From: Pseudomonadota bacterium
Lineage (GTDB): Bacteria; Pseudomonadota; Gammaproteobacteria; Steroidobacterales; Steroidobacteraceae
Direction: 5' to 3'
NCBI GenBank assembly: GCA_016720075.1
Contig: JADJXW010000020.1
Coordinates: 382,010 to 446,009 of the forward strand
DNA: 64,000 bases
Part shown: positions 21,202-29,477 of the stretch, in pieces
How the letters are laid out: each line of letters begins with the position of its first letter
Position numbering within the stretch: the first letter of the stretch is position 1
Program-made: the position numbers and the translations under genes
The notes under the pieces: generated by a model
Seen by the model: the letters and a program-made list of their open reading frames with translations, nothing else
What the model was told of the DNA's origin: nothing
Database searches by the model: none

Positions 21202-22071
21202 CTAAGACACCGTTGCTGCATCCCGCCGCCGGCGCAACCACCACGCCATCACGCCGGTCACGACCAGCACCGCGGGCAACAGGCCCAACACGATCCAGGC
21301 CGTGCGGCCCGCCATCCCACCCATGCGCCCGAAATGCAGCTTGATGAGCCCATCGAGCACCTGCTCCCCAGGCCGCACGTCATCGTCAGGATCGGCGTCC
21401 AGCAGGTCGAACAACCCATCGAACAGGCCGGGAAACGCAAAGTAGATCGCGGTCACCGCCCAGACCAGCAACATTGCGGACACCCAGAACCCGAGTGCGA
21501 CATGCAGCCGGCGCGAGAACACCGAAGAGATTGCCGGCCGGCCCGTTGAGACCACATTTCTCCATCGCCCCCTGCCGGACCACCATACCCACAGGCCAGT
21601 CATGACCAGCGCGGTCAGGGCGACACCCCCCACGCCATTGATCATCCGGCCAGTCCGCCCACCAAGCAGGTTGTCGTGCAGGTTCACCATCCATTCCACG
21701 GCTTTGAGTATTGGCGGATACGCGGAGCCAAGATCCACACCCCGATAAGGATCAAACAGTCTTTCTGCCCGCTTGCCGTCGTGGTTCAGCACGACGATGG
21801 AAGGACGATCAGGCCTGCGCGGCGACCGAATGGATTCGATGACGAAGCCGGGATATGCGCGGCGCAGTGCGCCCTCCCGCGATTCACCAGCCAACGGAAC
21901 GCCCACCTCGAGCTGCGGCTGTGTCAGCCAGCGGTGAAACTGCGGACGGAGCACGATCAGGCTGCCGGTTACGCTCAGGACGAGAAGATAGGCGGCCAGC
22001 ACCAGCCCGATCCACCGGTGAATCTGGGCAGCCACGTGGCGAAGGAACGGCGGGCGCGACGCGGGAACCAT
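21202..22071 (-). CDS. PepSY-associated transmembrane protein
   Basis: A 289-residue membrane protein with four predicted helices: IGLVLAAYLLVLSVTGSLIV near the N-terminus, a pair around GGVALTALVMTGLWVWW and VALGFWVSAMLLVWAVTAI, and a last one at LGLLPAVLVVTGVMAWWL. The N-terminal IHRWIGLVLA..SGS-type motif and a periplasmic PepSY domain with LHDNLLGG..G define PiuB/PepSY_TM proteins, often linked to iron uptake or flavin/haem reduction. The start at 22071 (MVPASRPPFLRHVAAQ) is preferred over 22104. No receptor gene is adjacent. Confidence 0.83.
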   Translation of the reverse strand: MVPASRPPFLRHVAAQIHRWIGLVLAAYLLVLSVTGSLIVLRPQFHRWLTQPQLEVGVPLAGESREGALRRAYPGFVIESIRSPRRPDRPSIVVLNHDGKRAERLFDPYRGVDLGSAYPPILKAVEWMVNLHDNLLGGRTGRMINGVGGVALTALVMTGLWVWWSGRGRWRNVVSTGRPAISSVFSRRLHVALGFWVSAMLLVWAVTAIYFAFPGLFDGLFDLLDADPDDDVRPGEQVLDGLIKLHFGRMGGMAGRTAWIVLGLLPAVLVVTGVMAWWLRRRRDAATVS

Positions 22072-22201
22072 GGTTCTATCTACACAGGTCGGCGGAATCG
22101 ACAATCCGCGATTATCCTACGTGCCAGGCAATCCCTCACTCCCCCGACCACCGGCCACCGCACGCCTTGTCCTTCTACCCTGATCCACGCGGCTTGCTGC
22201 A

Positions 22202-22834
22202 ATGACCCAATCCCGATTCCTGCGCGCCCTGCAGCAAGACACGCCGCGTAACGTCTTCAATCCATGGCGCGACTTCGATCCCACCACGGACCTGTCCCGC
22301 TCCGCGCCGCAGGACCGCCTTTCCCGCCTTGCATCGCATCTTGACTGCAAACCACAGTTCATCCTGATCGGCGAAGCTGCCGGCTACCAGGGTTGCAAGG
22401 TCTCCGGCATCCCTTTCACCAGCGAACGACTGATCAATGCTGGCGACATACCGCGCATTGCCTGCGACTCGCGCCTGACTTCACGCCAAAGACCCTGGTC
22501 GGAGCCGTCCGCCACTACCGTCTGGGGCGCCCTGCACGAGCTAGGACTAGCCGGGCACACCGTATTGTGGAACGCCTACCCCTGGCATCCCCACAAAGAG
22601 GGCTCACTACACTCAAATCGCACACCTACTCCAGCCGAACGCGCAGCTGGTGTGCCCGTGCTGAGGCTTTACCTGGGTTTGTTTCCGAAGGCCTGTGTGT
22701 TCGCGGTGGGCCGCAATGCCGAAGCCGCCCTCGCGGTACTTGAAATCCCGGCCAAACCTCTTCGGCACCCGTCCATGGGCGGGGCAGCGAAATTCCGTCA
22801 GCAGCTTTCCTCGTTCACCCGCTCCGCTTCCTGA
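22202..22834 (+). CDS. Uracil-DNA glycosylase-fold protein
   Basis: The 210-residue protein carries blocks typical of the UDG superfamily: FILIGEAAGYQGCKVSGIPF (motif 1 region with a polar GEAAGYQG), VLWNAYPWHPH, and near the C-terminus RHPSMGGAAKFRQQL in place of the HPSP loop. Enzymes of this fold remove uracil or other damaged bases. The first motif differs from families 1-6 as I know them, so the activity is not certain. It overlaps the 3' end of the small minus-strand gene by 20 bases. Confidence 0.7.
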   Translation: MTQSRFLRALQQDTPRNVFNPWRDFDPTTDLSRSAPQDRLSRLASHLDCKPQFILIGEAAGYQGCKVSGIPFTSERLINAGDIPRIACDSRLTSRQRPWSEPSATTVWGALHELGLAGHTVLWNAYPWHPHKEGSLHSNRTPTPAERAAGVPVLRLYLGLFPKACVFAVGRNAEAALAVLEIPAKPLRHPSMGGAAKFRQQLSSFTRSAS

Positions 22835-23075
22835 CCCTTTCAACGCGCCGTCGATATTCCCGGACGTTGTCGCCCTTGATGCGCCTGTCCCGCGTGCCAT
22901 TGTTGGTCCCGACCTTGCTGTCGGACCCGGTCACCGGCTTCGCATCGACGCGCGTCTCGCGCTCGAACGCATGCGACTTGTCCGTGTTGCGGTAATAGCG
23001 ATACAGCGCCCAGTACAGGCCGACGGCACCCGCCGGACCCAGCGCAAGCAATGCAAGGCCGTTCTCGTCGCTCAT
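22815..23075 (-). CDS. Small single-helix membrane protein, 86 aa
   Basis: The product MSDENGLALLALGPAGAVG.. has one N-terminal hydrophobic helix (about residues 7-24), then a positively charged tail rich in Arg, Lys and Asp. No family is recognised. Its ATG at 23075 overlaps the stop of the zinc-ribbon gene as ATGA, so it is the third gene of the SPFH module and translationally coupled to it. Confidence 0.6.
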   Translation of the reverse strand: MSDENGLALLALGPAGAVGLYWALYRYYRNTDKSHAFERETRVDAKPVTGSDSKVGTNNGTRDRRIKGDNVREYRRRVERVRKRSG

Positions 23076-24373
23076 GAGGTGTGGGTCAATATCCAGATGA
23101 CGATGGATTCAAGGACCGTGCCCACGGTCAGCGCGGTGAGCAGCAGCTTCCACTGCTGTACAGGTACGCTGCCCATGGTTTCACCGGTTCGCCCGTTCAC
23201 GGCGATGTAGTGCAGCATGCCGGTGCGCCCGCCAGGCTGCTGGTAGGAGTACAGCCACACGGGCAGGGACATCGCCACCCAGCGCGTGCCATGCAGGTCG
23301 AGGCTTTCCTGTTCCCACCGCACGCCGCGATCGTAGCGGGCTGCCGAGGCCTCGACCTGCGCGCGGGCGATCGACAGCAGCTGATCAGCCAGGCGCGGCT
23401 GCAAATGCGTGACATCCAGGTCGCGCTTTTCGGAAGAGCATCCTCGCAGGTACGACGCGTTCCATTTCACGGCGTTCTTAGTGTCGAACGGCAGGATGGT
23501 ATTGATGATGTTGTTGGTGTTCGCTTTCGTATCCAGGTTCCCGCGGTCCCGCGAAGATTCCAGCGGCAGGTCATCCACCGTGAAATCCACGTGGCGATCA
23601 ACCTGGTACACGTCGGCGTCGTAATAGGTCTGCTTGTTCTTGCCCGTGCCGCGGGTATAGCGGCGCGTCTCGATCTCGCCCATGCCGATGACATCCGCGC
23701 TCGCCCTGGCGTCGACGATCATGTATGGCAGGTACACAGCGATGACGTTCTCGGGAGTGAACTCTTCCTTGAACTGCTTCAGCGCGAACAGCCGCCGCTT
23801 GTGCACGAACTGGCGTATCCGCGCCACCGCGTCGTCCTTCTCGATGTGGAACGGCAGGACGGCGTCCGGCACGGCGCCGTTGGGCACCTGCTCGTTGACG
23901 CCGAACACATGCCGGCACCAGTGGCAGCGTGCCGTCATCTGGCTCTGCGTGTTGACCGTCACCTCGGCGCCGCAGCCGCTGCACTTGAAGGTCACCAGCA
24001 CCGCCGCATCGGCTGCGATGTTCTGCGCACCGGAGGATATGACCGTACCGTCTAGCTGGTCGTGCCCCTCGCCGAACCCGAACTGCTCCTCGACGCGCTC
24101 GCCGCTCCACTCGTTGCGGCAGTAGGCGCACACCAGCAGGTCCGAGCCCGGCTTGTGGCGTATGTCGCTGGCGCCGCACTTCGGACAGCGGTTGACGCCG
24201 TCCTTGAGCGCCTGCGCCGCCGTGTCGAGGGCGACCGGATCAGCCGCCTCCAGCTCCTCGCGGATCGGAGGCGGCAGTGTGGAAGGATCCACACCGAACT
24301 CGCCCGGACGGGGCGGAACATCCTGCGGCGACCCGGGACCCGTGTACCGCGGCGGTGTATTCGCGTCCGACAT
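23072..24373 (-). CDS. Zinc-ribbon (TFIIB-type) protein with C-terminal membrane helix
   Basis: The 433-residue protein starts with a proline-rich stretch and has two treble zinc ribbons: CPKCG (C63, C66) paired with CAYC (C82, C85), then CSGCG paired with CHWC. A large middle domain (about 180-395) includes FHIEKDDAVARIRQFV and has no function I can name; a single helix TALTVGTVLESIVIWIL ends it. Proteins with this layout are usually encoded beside an SPFH/YdjI-like gene, as here, and are thought to act together at the membrane. It lies 10 bases after the SPFH gene. Confidence 0.75.
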   Translation of the reverse strand: MSDANTPPRYTGPGSPQDVPPRPGEFGVDPSTLPPPIREELEAADPVALDTAAQALKDGVNRCPKCGASDIRHKPGSDLLVCAYCRNEWSGERVEEQFGFGEGHDQLDGTVISSGAQNIAADAAVLVTFKCSGCGAEVTVNTQSQMTARCHWCRHVFGVNEQVPNGAVPDAVLPFHIEKDDAVARIRQFVHKRRLFALKQFKEEFTPENVIAVYLPYMIVDARASADVIGMGEIETRRYTRGTGKNKQTYYDADVYQVDRHVDFTVDDLPLESSRDRGNLDTKANTNNIINTILPFDTKNAVKWNASYLRGCSSEKRDLDVTHLQPRLADQLLSIARAQVEASAARYDRGVRWEQESLDLHGTRWVAMSLPVWLYSYQQPGGRTGMLHYIAVNGRTGETMGSVPVQQWKLLLTALTVGTVLESIVIWILTHTS

Positions 24374-24383
24374 CGGCCCGCGC

Positions 24384-25523
24384 CTAGAGGTTCAACGCTT
24401 TGGCCTTCACCGCGTCGTAGTCGGCCTGCGTAATCAGACCCAGGTCGAGCATCTCCTTCGCCTTCTTGAGTTTCGCGACCGGATCAGCGGCCGCGGGTGC
24501 GACGGGCTGCTGCATGCTGCCCACCCCCATCATGCCACTGGCCATGCCGATGCCCACGAGGCCGGCCGCACCACCATTCTCGCCGGCCGACTGGATGCCC
24601 TGCGCGACGCTGGCCTGCAGGTTGGAGTTGCCGCGCGAACCGGCGAGTGCATCGGCGCGCTGCACCGTCTTCAGCAGCTCCTTCGTGTTCGCGTCGTACT
24701 CGATCGAGACGATGGCCACCTTGACGATCGCAAGACCCCGATCCGAGCGCCACTGGTAGGCGTCCTCGACCGCCTGCGACAGGCTCTTCGCGAATCCGAG
24801 CGAGTCCTGCTGCAGCTTGGTGATGCGATTGCCCTTGCCCGGATCGTTCGTATAGAGGCTGAACGCCGGCGCGAGCGAACCGACCACTTCGTTGAACAGC
24901 TGGCCCGCGGCAGCGTTGTCCATGTCGGTGAAGTCGAACACCTTGCCGGGCTGCAGGTAGGCGGCCGGCACGAAGTTCTTCACGAACAGGATCGGATCGA
25001 CGATCTTGAGGGTGTAGGAACCGCGCGTCACCGCGCCGACCTGCGTATTCAGGAAGCCGTCGTCCCAGTAGATTTCCGACTGCGTGCCGAAGCGATTGTC
25101 CGCCAGCTCCTTGAGCGAGACGAAGAAGGCCGCCTGCTGCGATCCCGGCTGGCCGCCGAACTTGAACCGTTCCCAGCTCTGGGTGATCAGCGGGCTCACC
25201 AGGCCATCGCCGGCGAAGATGGATTTGGAATTGATGTCGTCGGATTGCCAGATGTAGCCACCCGGCTCGGCGGCGAAGCCGGTGATCGCGCCATCCTGGA
25301 ACAGCAGCAGCCCGTAGCCTTCCGGAACGACGATCTTCGTGCCGTTCGTGATGATGTTCGAGGAACCCTTGGTGTTGGATCCGCGCCCGGCGTTCGTGCC
25401 CTGGGGCACGGCCGCAAACACCGCCGCGGTCGGCGACAATCCCGAGGGCGCCGTGTAGAAGTCCTTCCACTGGTCGGCCAGCATGCCGCCGATCGAACCA
25501 GACACTGCCTGAATCAGACCCAT
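24384..25523 (-). CDS. SPFH/Band 7 protein with C-terminal SHOCT domain (virion core protein-like, YdjI family)
   Basis: A 379-residue protein. The middle domain from about residue 60 (IVVPEGYGLLLFQDG) through the coiled region near 290 is an SPFH-like domain that forms oligomers on membranes. The C-terminal 32 residues, DPVAKLKKAKEMLDLGLITQ.., are a SHOCT domain, a short oligomerisation motif. There is no signal peptide or helix at the N-terminus, so contact with the membrane may be through the partner zinc-ribbon protein. It heads the three-gene module 25523-22815. The C-rich tract lies upstream of its promoter region. Confidence 0.82.
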   Translation of the reverse strand: MGLIQAVSGSIGGMLADQWKDFYTAPSGLSPTAAVFAAVPQGTNAGRGSNTKGSSNIITNGTKIVVPEGYGLLLFQDGAITGFAAEPGGYIWQSDDINSKSIFAGDGLVSPLITQSWERFKFGGQPGSQQAAFFVSLKELADNRFGTQSEIYWDDGFLNTQVGAVTRGSYTLKIVDPILFVKNFVPAAYLQPGKVFDFTDMDNAAAGQLFNEVVGSLAPAFSLYTNDPGKGNRITKLQQDSLGFAKSLSQAVEDAYQWRSDRGLAIVKVAIVSIEYDANTKELLKTVQRADALAGSRGNSNLQASVAQGIQSAGENGGAAGLVGIGMASGMMGVGSMQQPVAPAAADPVAKLKKAKEMLDLGLITQADYDAVKAKALNL

Positions 25524-25622
25524 GACATCCCTCGCGTTCGTGGCCGGACAGGTTGCCCGGCAGTCGTGAAACTATACATCCTCACGTAAGCCGGCAGCGC
25601 GCCGCTCAGCCCGCGCGCCCCC

Positions 25623-25672
<50 letters not shown>

Positions 25673-25750
25673 AGCGCCGGAATCAGCTTTCCCTCAACAT
25701 CGGCCGCGACTGTCGCCATGGCGCGCGGATCCAGTCGATGAATTGGTGAC

Positions 25751-26842
25751 TCAGTCGGCTTCCTCCCGAATCCCGGTGCGAATCTTCCACCGCTCGAACT
25801 GTGGCTTGAACTCCTGGAGTGCAAGCATGCCCAGGCAAGCGCGCGCACCCGACTCAAACACCTCGCCCCGCGCCAGCCTGCGCACCAGCGCAATCGCCGC
25901 CATGCACGGAATCTCCGGCCCATCCAGCGCCGGCGCCGTCAGCAGCCAGGTTCGGCGCACGCGCCTGCCCTCCCGTGTCACGCCCGCCACACTGACCCGC
26001 ATCCCGCCCCAGCCTCCGGCAAACCAGTCAAAGGCGGACGCCAGGCGATCCAGCCCCACGCACCAGCGCGTTACCGGCAACGGCACACCCAAACGAACCA
26101 GGCCTGCAAGACAACCTAGGAACAGGTGCTGGACGCCGAACTCGAGCGCGGCATGGAACCGCACCGTCCGAACGCTCGGATACCGTCCCGGCAGCAGCGC
26201 CAGATCCGGAACATCGCAGACCGCACCCCAGCGCGTGGCAAATGCCAGATTCACCCGCCGCAGATCCATCCACCCGGTGCGCTCAACCCACCGTCCCTCT
26301 TCCCAAACGCGCACGGCTTTGCCCAGATAGCTGAACACCGCCTGCAGCGTCGCCACACCGCGCGGCGCGCGCTGTCCTGGCGCAATGGCTGCTTCGATCG
26401 TCACCGGCGTCATTCCGTCCTGGAGCAGCGCACTCACCACCGCACTGGACAGGGCCGGCAACGTACTGGCTCCGCTGACAGCAACCCGTCCTGCCCTTCG
26501 AGCCTCGGCATCGAGTCCTTGCGCGAATCCCGAGACAAAGTCCCGGCTGTCGGCCAAATCCAGGTAGTGAGCGCCGCAGGACAGCGCCGCGCGGGCCACT
26601 CGGTAATCCTGCCCCTGGAACGGTCCCACGGTATGGATCACCACCTCCGGCGCCAGCGCTTGAAGTTGCGAGGCAAAGTCCGCCGCACCCAGATCCAGCC
26701 TGGCCACCGGCACCTCAGCGGCGCCTGGCACGGACCTCGCTCGCCTTCCTGTCGCCACGAGTTCGATGCCGGCATCGTCCTTCAGCGCGCGCACGATGCG
26801 TGCGCCGAAGTTGCCCGTCCCGCCCAGCACTACTACCCGCAT
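25751..26842 (-). CDS. Saccharopine dehydrogenase-like NAD(P)-binding protein
   Basis: The 363-residue protein begins MRVVVLGGTGNFGARIVRAL, a Rossmann GxGxxG, followed by EVVIHTVGPFQGQDYRVARA and GAHYLDLADSRDFV, the layout of Lys9/saccharopine dehydrogenase N-terminal domains. The C-terminal half differs from true saccharopine dehydrogenases, so the substrate is unknown. In other genomes this domain is fused to DUF4166, and two separate DUF4166 genes lie just upstream in this operon. The ATG overlaps the DCC gene stop (TGATG). Confidence 0.8.
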   Translation of the reverse strand: MRVVVLGGTGNFGARIVRALKDDAGIELVATGRRARSVPGAAEVPVARLDLGAADFASQLQALAPEVVIHTVGPFQGQDYRVARAALSCGAHYLDLADSRDFVSGFAQGLDAEARRAGRVAVSGASTLPALSSAVVSALLQDGMTPVTIEAAIAPGQRAPRGVATLQAVFSYLGKAVRVWEEGRWVERTGWMDLRRVNLAFATRWGAVCDVPDLALLPGRYPSVRTVRFHAALEFGVQHLFLGCLAGLVRLGVPLPVTRWCVGLDRLASAFDWFAGGWGGMRVSVAGVTREGRRVRRTWLLTAPALDGPEIPCMAAIALVRRLARGEVFESGARACLGMLALQEFKPQFERWKIRTGIREEAD

Positions 26843-27225
26843 CAGTCACTGCCCGGCAGGTAACACACCTGCCGCCGACCGAACCAGCGATAGCGATTGC
26901 GAGCCAGCACCCGATACATCCAGTCTCGACACGGACGCGGAATGATCCGCGCGATTTCAAAGACGCGCCAGAGGTGTCCCAGTGCCGTGACCACATGAAT
27001 CACCGCATCTGACTCCCGGAACACCCGGCCCGCATCCAGCACCAGAAAGGTCGACGGATCCTCCGGATCGATGCCATGCGCGCCGAGCAGCGCCCGACCC
27101 TCTTCGCCTTGCATGGCCACCAGTCGAAACGCCGGTGTCACCGGATGCCGCGCAAGGAACCTCGCCCACCCGCTGCAGAGGTGACAGTACCCATCGAACA
27201 CCAGCACCCGATCACCCGGTGACAT
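26842..27225 (-). CDS. DCC-family thiol-disulfide oxidoreductase-like protein (DUF393)
   Basis: A 127-residue protein with the family motif VFDGYCHLCSGWARFL (the D-x-C-x-x-C pattern that names the DCC family) and a late WFGRRQVCYLP. The family is thioredoxin-like in shape and probably handles disulfides or reductants. It overlaps the second DUF4166 gene by 14 bases and the next gene by TGATG, so the whole set is one transcript. Confidence 0.83.
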   Translation of the reverse strand: MSPGDRVLVFDGYCHLCSGWARFLARHPVTPAFRLVAMQGEEGRALLGAHGIDPEDPSTFLVLDAGRVFRESDAVIHVVTALGHLWRVFEIARIIPRPCRDWMYRVLARNRYRWFGRRQVCYLPGSD

Positions 27226-27742
27226 GAAGTTCTCCCTGATAGCGGATCAGTCGTCCGATCAGTGCCAGGTGCGCATCGATCTCGAATCGGTACCAGGGGC
27301 CGCGACCGCGGACACGGGCCTGAAAGTCGAACGCCCATCCCGGCACTGGAATCCCGAGCACCCGCAGACCCACCGCCTGCCAGAGCAGCGCGCCGTCCCG
27401 CTCGGTCAGCTCGAACCGCGCGACCGCAGGCCCGAGCCGCTCCACCAACGTCGCACCATCCAGCCGCAGCCGCGAACGCATCGGGCCCGAACCCGCGAAG
27501 TACCGCGTCCACTGCTCGCCCTCAGCGTCCACCACCAACTCGAAGCGCAGCGGCCCATTGCGGACGCTGCGGGGCAGGCGCGCCACTCGACAGGCAAGCT
27601 GCGCCAACCAGCCCGTTCCGCGCTCCACCGTTGCGATGCCGTGGAGATCGGCCCCACTCCCTCGATGCACCAGCCGCAACGGCGCGTCGAGCCTTGCGAA
27701 AGCTTCGCCCAACAGCTGCGGAAACAGACTCACGGCGCACAT
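27212..27742 (-). CDS. DUF4166 protein, second copy
   Basis: The 176-residue protein begins MCAVSLFPQLLGEAFARLDA and has the DUF4166 core: LRLVHRGSG, an EGEQWTRYFAGS strand, LVERLGPAVARFELTERDGALLW and GIPVPGWAFDFQARV. The start at 27742 is chosen because it overlaps the preceding DUF4166 gene (stop at 27730) by 13 bases; longer frames upstream are antisense to that gene. Function unknown. In fused proteins this domain follows a saccharopine dehydrogenase-like domain. Confidence 0.75.
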   Translation of the reverse strand: MCAVSLFPQLLGEAFARLDAPLRLVHRGSGADLHGIATVERGTGWLAQLACRVARLPRSVRNGPLRFELVVDAEGEQWTRYFAGSGPMRSRLRLDGATLVERLGPAVARFELTERDGALLWQAVGLRVLGIPVPGWAFDFQARVRGRGPWYRFEIDAHLALIGRLIRYQGELHVTG

Positions 27743-28395
27743 CCGTGGGCGTCCCGGAAGTAGGCCACCTGGTGGATGAGACATCCGAACAGCGGGTGGA
27801 CGACAGACAGCGTGAAGCTGAAGCGCCCCGAGCGTTCCTCGCGATGTCGCACGGTGATGGCCCCGGGGGTGAGCCACATGGGTATCGATAGTGTCCACGC
27901 ACCGACTTTCCAGTGGTACCCCACGCTGCGAAACACCAGCGCGCGGGACTCGACCGACACGGTCAGCGCCATGGAAAGTCCTGCACCAACGCGCTCCTCG
28001 AGGCCAGTGGGCCCCGAGAAGCACTTCATGGAGCGGATGACCTGCGAACGGCGACCCGGGGATTCATAAGTGCGGGTCCAGCACTGCGCACCGGTGCGGG
28101 TGCCCGTCACGACCACGGTACTTGCCGTGTGATGAAGCGACTCCAGCGGCAGCGGCGAACCCGCGAACCGCAGCAGCAGCGCCCACAGTCGGCCGATGCG
28201 AGTCCGCTGCGTGCAGGCCACTTCGCCCACATAGACGACCTCCTCTCCTGGCGCCAGTTCCCCATCGAACCGCAATTGCACCGCCCGAGGCAGCGCTTGC
28301 CACTGCCCCTCGCCCACCAGCGCCCTGAACATGCTGCGCGCGGCCGGCACCACCTGCGGATCAGCGGTCGAGGCATGGAGGGTGCCGCTACGCAT
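27730..28395 (-). CDS. DUF4166-like protein, first copy
   Basis: The 221-residue protein has the strand pattern of DUF4166: FRALVGEGQWQALPRAVQLR, CWTRTYESPGRRSQVI, LTVSVESRALVFRSVGYHW and IPMWLTPGAITVRHREERSGR, ending with FTLSVVHPLFGCLIHQVAYF. The similarity to the following gene is low in sequence but shared in order of motifs, so a tandem duplication followed by divergence is a fair reading. Function unknown. It is preceded by the three-helix membrane protein (28429-28764). Confidence 0.65.
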   Translation of the reverse strand: MRSGTLHASTADPQVVPAARSMFRALVGEGQWQALPRAVQLRFDGELAPGEEVVYVGEVACTQRTRIGRLWALLLRFAGSPLPLESLHHTASTVVVTGTRTGAQCWTRTYESPGRRSQVIRSMKCFSGPTGLEERVGAGLSMALTVSVESRALVFRSVGYHWKVGAWTLSIPMWLTPGAITVRHREERSGRFSFTLSVVHPLFGCLIHQVAYFRDAHGCAP

Positions 28396-28428
28396 GCTGT
28401 GGGCTGCCGCGAGTCTCTCGGTCTCGCG

Positions 28429-28764
28429 CTAGCGTCCCTCCGGGATCGGAGGCGACGCGCGGGCGATCTTGATTCCCACCACGAGCAGCGCCGTGGATAC
28501 CCCGAACAGCGTCGCCAGCAGTGTGGAGCGCAGCACCTGGACCGCGGTCAGCCCCGCATCCGGCGAAAGGGTGTAGAGGGCAAAGATGAGCGGCGCGATG
28601 AACAGCATCACCGACGTGAACGATACCCAGAACTGCGTGGATTCGCCGGAGGTGCACAGCGCATTGATCACCTGGCGCAGTGGCGTTCCCAGCACCCGAA
28701 CCAGAATCGTGCTCAACCCCAGACTCACGCCAATCGTCATCGCCAAACTCAGTCCCGCGTTCAT
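28429..28764 (-). CDS. Small membrane protein, 111 aa
   Basis: Three hydrophobic helices can be seen, at about LSLAMTIGVSLGLSTILVRV, SFTSVMLFIAPLIFALYTL and LLATLFGVSTALLVVGIKI. I do not recognise a family. A strong GAGGAGAAG ribosome site precedes the ATG. It lies directly after the GbsR-type regulator in the same direction and is likely its first target gene. Confidence 0.65.
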   Translation of the reverse strand: MNAGLSLAMTIGVSLGLSTILVRVLGTPLRQVINALCTSGESTQFWVSFTSVMLFIAPLIFALYTLSPDAGLTAVQVLRSTLLATLFGVSTALLVVGIKIARASPPIPEGR

Positions 28765-28800
28765 GACACTTCTCCTCTTCGCCTTTGAATTCCTGCCGCC

Positions 28801-29367
28801 CTAGCTGCGCCCCTTGGTTCGTGGCGCCAGCCACCGCGATACCCCGCTGCCCAGCTTCATCAGCGCGGCCAGCTGTGACTTGGGCAGGCTGGCCATCTGC
28901 TCGTACCAGCGGCTCGTCTGCTCGACGAACTCCAGCATCGCCCGCAGTCGCTTGGTCGCCACGGGGCTCACCGAACGATCTCCCTCCGCCGCCGCCAGGC
29001 ACTTGCGCAGCGCGGCGGCCGCCGGATCCAGCTCGCGCTCCTTGCGCCCCTGCGCGATCCGCGACACCAGCGTCCACAGGTCGGTTTCGGCTTCATAGAA
29101 CGTGCGCCGGTCGCCCATCACGGCAATGGATCGCACGATGTCCCAGTTCTGCAGCTCCTTGAGCGAATTGGAGACATTGGATCGGGCGATGCCCAGGCAA
29201 TCGGCGATTTCTTCGGCCGTCAGCGCCCGCTCAGAGGCATAGAGCAGTGCATGGATCTGGCTCACCGAGCGGTTCACACCCCAGCGTTCGCCGAGATTGC
29301 CCCACAGCAGCACGAACTCCCGGACCGCGGCGGGCAGCTTGTCGTCTCTGTCTGTTGTTTCTGTCAT
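28801..29367 (-). CDS. GbsR/MarR-family transcriptional regulator
   Basis: The 188-residue protein has a winged-helix domain with SQIHALLYASERALTAEEIA and recognition helix LGIARSNVSNSLKELQNW, followed by DRRTFYEAETDLWTLVSRI and a C-terminal helical segment, the layout of GbsR-type MarR relatives. GbsR-like regulators repress choline/betaine or other stress genes. It starts the operon running to 25751. A perfect 18-bp palindrome covers its own start codon, which suggests self-repression. Confidence 0.85.
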   Translation of the reverse strand: MTETTDRDDKLPAAVREFVLLWGNLGERWGVNRSVSQIHALLYASERALTAEEIADCLGIARSNVSNSLKELQNWDIVRSIAVMGDRRTFYEAETDLWTLVSRIAQGRKERELDPAAAALRKCLAAAEGDRSVSPVATKRLRAMLEFVEQTSRWYEQMASLPKSQLAALMKLGSGVSRWLAPRTKGRS

Positions 29368-29375
29368 GACAGAAA
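29358..29375. promoter_or_regulatory. Palindromic operator candidate over the GbsR start codon
   Basis: TTTCTGTCATGACAGAAA is a perfect 18-bp palindrome centred on the start ATG of the regulator. Winged-helix repressors of the MarR/GbsR type bind such dyads as dimers. Its position would block both transcription and initiation of its own gene. Confidence 0.5.
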
Positions 29376-29477
29376 TTACAGACCTTCAAGGCTAGAAAGT
29401 CAAGTCCGTGTGGGTACCTGACGCTGATCTTCGACCACTTCCCGACACCCTCGCGCCGGAATCCCGGCCTATGGCCG

